Positions 59,559 through 64,000 of a stretch of 64,000 bases of DNA are shown piece after piece. Source of the DNA: Peribacillus simplex (lineage in GTDB: Bacteria; Bacillota; Bacilli; Bacillales; DSM-1321); NCBI RefSeq assembly GCF_900156045.1, contig NZ_FTMX01000003.1, positions 186,001-250,000 of the forward strand. Direction: 5' to 3'. The notes under the pieces were generated by a model. The model was not told where the DNA came from, did no database searches, and saw nothing but the letters and a program-made list of their open reading frames with translations. Every line of letters begins with the position of its first letter. Position 1 is the first letter of the stretch. Both the position numbers and the translations under genes were made by a program.

Positions 59559-60215
59559 TCATTCGGTTTCTTTCGGTTCGTCCTTATCGGCATGTCTAGC
59601 CTTCAATACATCAAGCACTGATTGGAAAGGCAACTCCTGCTCCCGAAGAAGAACGAATAAGTGATAGAGGAGATCGGCACTTTCCATCGAAAGTTCCTCT
59701 GCATCACGGTTCTTAGCTGCAATGATCACTTCTGCCGCTTCTTCACCGACTTTTTTCAGAATCTTATCTACGCCCTTATCGAATAAGTAGGTAGTATATG
59801 AACCTTCAGGCATTTCCGATTTTCTTTTTTCAATCAACCTTTCCAATTCCGTCAAGAAAGTCACATTCGCCTTCACGTCTTGTCCAGCTTCACTGTTTTG
59901 ATAAATCGTTTCACTAAAACAGCTTGTTGCCCCTGTATGGCATGCAGGACCTGCAGGAACGACCCGAACGACTAATGCATCTTGATCACAGTCATACTTC
60001 ATCTCGATGATTTTCTGGGTATTGCCGCTGGTCGCCCCTTTATGCCATAATTCATTGCGCGAACGGCTGAAGAAGACCGTTTCACCTTTTTCAATCGACA
60101 ATTGCAGCGATTCTTGGTTCATGTAAGCAAGTGTCAGCACTTTGCCGGTTCCTGCATCTTGAATAATTGCCGGTATCAGGCCTTTTTCGTCGTATTTAAT
60201 AGTTTCAAGATTCAT
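59559..60215 (-). CDS. hisI: Bifunctional phosphoribosyl-AMP cyclohydrolase / phosphoribosyl-ATP pyrophosphatase
   Basis: A 218-residue fusion catalysing steps two and three of histidine synthesis. The N-terminal HisI domain (about 1-110) has [18 protein letters not shown] and the zinc/metal region [21 protein letters not shown]. The C-terminal HisE domain (about 118-205) has [27 protein letters not shown]. The start overlaps the hisF end by four bases, so it is translationally coupled. The fused form is usual in Bacillus. Confidence 0.96.
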   Translation of the reverse strand: MNLETIKYDEKGLIPAIIQDAGTGKVLTLAYMNQESLQLSIEKGETVFFSRSRNELWHKGATSGNTQKIIEMKYDCDQDALVVRVVPAGPACHTGATSCFSETIYQNSEAGQDVKANVTFLTELERLIEKRKSEMPEGSYTTYLFDKGVDKILKKVGEEAAEVIIAAKNRDAEELSMESADLLYHLFVLLREQELPFQSVLDVLKARHADKDEPKETE

Positions 60216-60970
60216 CGTACAACCACTCCTTGTTGTTTGAGAAACGCTTTGACTTCTTTGACGGATGTTTCTTTATAATGAAAAATCGATGCGGCTAATG
60301 CTGCGTCGGCTTTACCTTCTTGGAAGGCTTCCTGGAAATGCTCGGCGTTACCAGCCCCGCCTGAGGCGATGACCGGCACTGAAACGGCTTCAGATACCGC
60401 TTTTGTCAAAGCGATATTAAACCCTTTTTTCTCGCCGTCACAATCCATGCTTGTCAATAAAATTTCACCTGCACCGCGTATTACGGCCTCTTTTGCCCAC
60501 TCGACTACTTCCCATTCAGTCGGTTTCCGACCGCCGTGGGTATATACGCGCCATGACCCAAGCTCTTCATCATATCGGGCGTCTATGGCGACAACGATAC
60601 ATTGGGAACCAAAATAATCAGCACCTTCATTTATTAAATCAGGGCGCAGAATGGCTGCTGTATTTAAGGATACCTTATCGGCACCTGCTCGTAAGATCTT
60701 CTTCATATCCGCCAATGAATTAATGCCGCCGCCCACCGTGAACGGGATTGCCAAGCTGCCCGCTACCGCTTGAACGACGTCGACTATCGTTTCCCTGCCT
60801 TCATGTGATGCGGAAATATCCAGGAAGACAAGCTCATCAGCACCTTCTTGGTCGTAAAAGGATGCAAGTTCGACCGGATCTCCAGCATCCCTAAGGGACA
60901 CAAATTGTATCCCTTTGACTACGCGACCATCCTTTACATCGAGACATGGAATAATTCGTTTAGTGAGCAT
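60212..60970 (-). CDS. hisF: Imidazole glycerol phosphate synthase, cyclase subunit
   Basis: A 252-residue beta/alpha-barrel that makes imidazole glycerol phosphate and AICAR using ammonia from HisH. Catalytic Asp11 ([14 protein letters not shown]) and a second Asp in VVAIDARYD are seen, as is [15 protein letters not shown]. It overlaps hisI and immediately follows hisA. Confidence 0.97.
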   Translation of the reverse strand: MLTKRIIPCLDVKDGRVVKGIQFVSLRDAGDPVELASFYDQEGADELVFLDISASHEGRETIVDVVQAVAGSLAIPFTVGGGINSLADMKKILRAGADKVSLNTAAILRPDLINEGADYFGSQCIVVAIDARYDEELGSWRVYTHGGRKPTEWEVVEWAKEAVIRGAGEILLTSMDCDGEKKGFNIALTKAVSEAVSVPVIASGGAGNAEHFQEAFQEGKADAALAASIFHYKETSVKEVKAFLKQQGVVVR

Positions 60971-61705
60971 TTAACCACGCACCTTTTCTAGTGCTTCTTC
61001 TACAGTAAAGCGATTGGTATAAAGTGCCTTGCCAATGATTGCCCCTGCAATGCCTTGGGCTTCATACTCTTTGAGGGTGATAAGGTCTTCGAGCGAACTA
61101 ATGCCTCCCGAAGCGATCACATTTTTACCAGTTTCCTCCGCCATGGCCAATATGCCTTTCACATTCGGACCTGAAAGCATGCCATCCGTCGCGATATCGG
61201 TCACGATAAAGGTCTCTGCACCAGCATCGGCCAGTAATTTACCAAGATCTATCGCAAGGGTTCCAGAAGTTTGAAGCCAACCATGAGTGGCAACCTTGCC
61301 ATCTTTCGCATCGATCCCGATTGCGATGTGGCTTCCATATTTCCTTATCATATCTTTAGTGAAATCAGGGTCTGAAACGGCCGTACTGCCTAAAATGACC
61401 CGTTCCACTCCATTATCCAGGTAATGGGCTATATCCCGTTCCGTACGGATGCCGCCGCCGATTTGAATGCGGGCCCCTAACTCACTTGCAGCTTTTATTA
61501 CGTATGAATCATTGATGCGCACTCCCTCTTTGGCGCCGTCAAGGTCGACCATATGTATCCAATCGGCTCCTTGATCCGCAAAGCTTTTAGCCATATCGAA
61601 GGGGGAATCGCCATAAACGGTTTCCTGATTGTAATCTCCCTGGATTAAGCGGACGCACTTGCCTCCGCGCATATCAATCGCCGGGTAAATAGTAAAGTTG
61701 CTCAT
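60971..61705 (-). CDS. hisA: ProFAR isomerase (HisA)
   Basis: A 244-residue beta/alpha-barrel that isomerises the fourth histidine-pathway intermediate. The general base Asp11 is in [14 protein letters not shown], and the general acid Asp is in [29 protein letters not shown] and [12 protein letters not shown] are phosphate-binding ends of strands. It abuts hisF with no gap and overlaps hisH by four bases. Confidence 0.97.
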   Translation of the reverse strand: MSNFTIYPAIDMRGGKCVRLIQGDYNQETVYGDSPFDMAKSFADQGADWIHMVDLDGAKEGVRINDSYVIKAASELGARIQIGGGIRTERDIAHYLDNGVERVILGSTAVSDPDFTKDMIRKYGSHIAIGIDAKDGKVATHGWLQTSGTLAIDLGKLLADAGAETFIVTDIATDGMLSGPNVKGILAMAEETGKNVIASGGISSLEDLITLKEYEAQGIAGAIIGKALYTNRFTVEEALEKVRG

Positions 61706-62334
61706 GCTTCTTCCTTCCCTTCTACTAATGACAGATAATTTCTCAAGAGTGACATGCCCATCTTCCCGCTTTTTTCCGGATGGAACTGCATGCCGAAAAC
61801 ATTCCCTTTACCGACGATCGCCGGCACTTCCACATCATACGTCGCCGAAGCGGTAACGAATGATTCATCCGTATCGACGTAGTAAGAATGGACGAAATAA
61901 ACATGGTCCTCTTCCAGTCCCTCATTCACTGGTGACGCCTGTTTAAATTCAAGACAATTCCAGCCCATGTGCGGCACTTTATAAACCTGGTCATCCGCAT
62001 CCACTCCCTTAAAACGAACGACTTTACCTGGGATGAGGGATAATCCCTTTGCAGGTCCATTTTCCTCACTTTCATCAAAGAGAAGCTGCATACCAAGGCA
62101 GATGCCTAAAAGATAACCTCCATCGGCTACATATTCCTTCAGGAATTCATCAAGCTTTTGTTTTTCCAAGAGACTCATGGCATCCCTGAAAGAGCCCACG
62201 CCGGGAAGAATGATCCCATTCGACTTTGAAAGTTCTTTTGGGTCATCGGAAATGAAAGAATCGGCACCAAGGCGCTCCAGCCCTTTACTTACGGAAAATA
62301 AATTCCCCATGCCATAATCGACGATCCCGATCAT
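61702..62334 (-). CDS. hisH: Imidazole glycerol phosphate synthase, glutaminase subunit
   Basis: A 210-residue class I glutamine amidotransferase that delivers ammonia to HisF. The nucleophile Cys is in [12 protein letters not shown], and the catalytic His-Glu pair is in [10 protein letters not shown]. The conserved IVDYGMGNL is at the N terminus. It overlaps hisA and abuts hisB. Confidence 0.97.
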   Translation of the reverse strand: MIGIVDYGMGNLFSVSKGLERLGADSFISDDPKELSKSNGIILPGVGSFRDAMSLLEKQKLDEFLKEYVADGGYLLGICLGMQLLFDESEENGPAKGLSLIPGKVVRFKGVDADDQVYKVPHMGWNCLEFKQASPVNEGLEEDHVYFVHSYYVDTDESFVTASATYDVEVPAIVGKGNVFGMQFHPEKSGKMGMSLLRNYLSLVEGKEEA

Positions 62335-62922
62335 TTACAACATTCCTTTCGTCGAAGGGATGCCTTTGACACGCGGATCGATGGTCGTAGCTTCATCCAA
62401 CGCTCGTCCAAGCGCTTTGAATATCGCCTCGATCATATGGTGTGTGTTGTGTCCGTAATGAACGACTACATGCAGGTTCATCCTGGCTTCAAGAGCGAAT
62501 TTCCAAAGAAACTCGTGCACCAGTTCAGTATCGAAAGTACCGACCTTTTGCGAAGGAAACTCAGCCCGGAACTCCAGGTGCGGACGATTGCTTAAATCGA
62601 TGACAACCTGGGCGAGTGCTTCATCCATAGGTACGAAAGCATTTCCGTAACGCTTTATCCCGCGCTTGTCTCCAAGGGCCTCCAATAACGTCTGCCCCAA
62701 GCAAATGCCAATATCTTCAGTTGTATGATGATCGTCCACGTCTGTATCCCCGTTTGCATCTACAGTCAAATCAAACTTCCCGTGTTTCGTGAACAAATCC
62801 AGCATATGCGTCATAAACGGAACACCCGTCTTAATGGAGGAATTACCTTCCCCATCCACACCAAACTTCAAACTTATTTCCGTTTCATTCGTCTTTCGCT
62901 CCACACTAGCAAAACGTTCCAT
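62335..62922 (-). CDS. hisB: Imidazoleglycerol-phosphate dehydratase
   Basis: A 195-residue manganese enzyme for the sixth step. The metal-binding motifs DDHHTTEDIGI and GHNTHHMIEA are clear. The start is the ATG at 62922, with TAGGAGG and seven bases ahead; an upstream in-frame extension gives an unlikely N terminus. No phosphatase fusion, as in other Firmicutes. Confidence 0.96.
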   Translation of the reverse strand: MERFASVERKTNETEISLKFGVDGEGNSSIKTGVPFMTHMLDLFTKHGKFDLTVDANGDTDVDDHHTTEDIGICLGQTLLEALGDKRGIKRYGNAFVPMDEALAQVVIDLSNRPHLEFRAEFPSQKVGTFDTELVHEFLWKFALEARMNLHVVVHYGHNTHHMIEAIFKALGRALDEATTIDPRVKGIPSTKGML

Positions 62923-63014
62923 TACAACTCCTCCTAAACGGGGTATGACCCCTTTTCCCAAGATGTAAAAGCATGTCAAAAGTCTTTATATCGGATTGCA
63001 CTTATTTTAATAAT

Positions 63015-64000
63015 TCAGGACTTTTTCCCGGATTCAGTCACAGCACGTGATTCAATGGCACGGGCATGAGCCTCGAGTCCTTCCATCCGGGCAAATGCTG
63101 CGATTTTTTCTGCATTTTTGCGGAAGGCCGTTTCACTATACATGATGATGCTCGATTTCTTTTGGAAATCATCCACATTCAGCGGGCTGGAAAAACGGGC
63201 GGTTCCATTGGTAGGCAACACATGATTGGGACCTGCAAAGTAATCCCCGACGGGCTCCGAACTAAAGCGGCCAATGAAGATTGCACCGGCATGGCGGATT
63301 TTAGCCATGATTTCAAGTCCATCCTTGGCCACAATTTCCAAATGCTCCGGTGCAAGTTCATTAATCGCTTCAACCGCTTCTGCCATATTCCCGCATACAA
63401 CGATCCGTCCGTAATCCCTTATGGATGCTGCAGCAATATCATGGCGTGGAAGTAACGCCACCTGCTTGGTCACTTCTGCTGCCACTTCCTCTGCAAGAGA
63501 CGTTGACGTCGTCACCAAAACACTGCATGCCCGGGCATCATGCTCCGCCTGTGATAGCAAGTCTGCCGCAACTTCTGCAGCGATGGCCGATTCGTCCGCC
63601 AATATCGCTATTTCACTTGGACCTGCTATCATATCAATGGCAACATCCCCGAAAACTTCGCGCTTCGCTAACGCAACATAAATATTTCCCGGACCCACTA
63701 TTTTATCCACTTTCTTAATTGTTTCCGTCCCATAAGCGAGAGCAGCTATGGCCTGGGCCCCGCCAACTTTATAGATTTCCTTAACCCCGGCAATTTTGGC
63801 AGCTGCCAAAACCGCTGGCGATAATTTCCCATCTTTTCCTGGAGGGGAAACCATGACGATCCGTTCCACCCCCGCGGCCTTCGCAGGCAACACATTCATC
63901 AATACTGACGAAGGATATGCCGCTGTGCCTCCAGGTACATAAACACCTACAGCATCAAGCGGTGTCAATTTTTGTCCTAGCATCGTTCCTGTATCATCAG
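63015..64000 (-). CDS. hisD: Histidinol dehydrogenase, N-terminal part beyond the window
   Basis: The last two steps of histidine synthesis. About 328 C-terminal residues are present; the frame continues past the window end through DDTG before the internal Met at 63983, so that Met is not the start. Zinc-binding and catalytic elements are visible: [42 protein letters not shown] (Glu-His pair), and [16 protein letters not shown]. The gap to hisB is 92 bases. Confidence 0.95.
   Translation of the reverse strand, partial: DDTGTMLGQKLTPLDAVGVYVPGGTAAYPSSVLMNVLPAKAAGVERIVMVSPPGKDGKLSPAVLAAAKIAGVKEIYKVGGAQAIAALAYGTETIKKVDKIVGPGNIYVALAKREVFGDVAIDMIAGPSEIAILADESAIAAEVAADLLSQAEHDARACSVLVTTSTSLAEEVAAEVTKQVALLPRHDIAAASIRDYGRIVVCGNMAEAVEAINELAPEHLEIVAKDGLEIMAKIRHAGAIFIGRFSSEPVGDYFAGPNHVLPTNGTARFSSPLNVDDFQKKSSIIMYSETAFRKNAEKIAAFARMEGLEAHARAIESRAVTESGKKS

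Noticed and set aside
58880..59599. Several overlapping open frames in both directions within the 176-base repeats
   Set aside because: The same frames appear in both copies because of the repeat; they have no ribosome sites and no family resemblance. Treated as repeat by-products.

Overview
The window reads as chromosome from a Bacillaceae member, probably near Peribacillus/Bacillus simplex. That placement is an inference from protein resemblance and gene order, not from a search. Evidence for a Bacillus-type genome: strong AGGAGG-type ribosome sites, TTG/GTG starts, CcpA, CtsR, CggR and Fur sites in the expected places, and three blocks with B. subtilis-like order: secG-est-rnr-smpB-ssrA, cggR-gap-pgk-tpi-pgm-eno, and yvcD-trxB-yvcI-rapZ-yvcK-whiA-crh followed by clpP.

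Layout. 1-7.3 kb: end of an RraA-like gene, a lipoteichoic acid synthase, a 1-kb gap with an orphan Fur box, then a Fur-controlled siderophore ABC transporter (yclNOPQ type). 7.6-12.6 kb: DUF1450 protein, secreted M14 peptidase, sporulenol synthase, a DnaA-box cluster, a TPR protein. 12.8-18 kb: PepSY protein with an OmpR-type two-component system, MsrA, and DesK/DesR without an adjacent desaturase. 18.2-25.8 kb: tricarboxylate transporter TctCBA with a CitA/CitB-type two-component system and a cre site, then an AEC carrier and a LysR regulator. 25.9-30.9 kb: formate dehydrogenase module (fdhD, DUF2294, and divergent FDH alpha plus DUF1641) with a leader that contains an intrinsic terminator. 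31-35.4 kb: NERD protein and an AT-rich cyanate block (Lrp, carbonic anhydrase, cyanase, NCS2 permease) ending at the 3' end of tmRNA.

35.5-64 kb is mostly conserved core: tmRNA/SmpB/RNase R/esterase/SecG, a D,D-carboxypeptidase-like lipoprotein, the lower glycolysis genes with their repressor CggR, sigma-54, tRNA-Arg(CCG), ClpP, Crh/WhiA/YvcK/RapZ/Nudix, thioredoxin reductase, a TPR protein, a pair of 176-bp repeats, and the end of the histidine operon (hisD-B-H-A-F-IE), with hisD cut by the window edge.

Carbon control is a recurring theme: Crh, CggR, RapZ/YvcK, and cre sites or near-cre sites at tctC, rpoN and pgk. The least explained pieces are the terminator-bearing leader of the formate dehydrogenase operon, the Cys-Gln active-site pair of that enzyme, the DnaA-box cluster after sqhC, the AT-rich cyanate block beside ssrA, and the orphan Fur box with a small ORF upstream of ltaS. 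I did not find a clear-cut wholly new multi-gene system.
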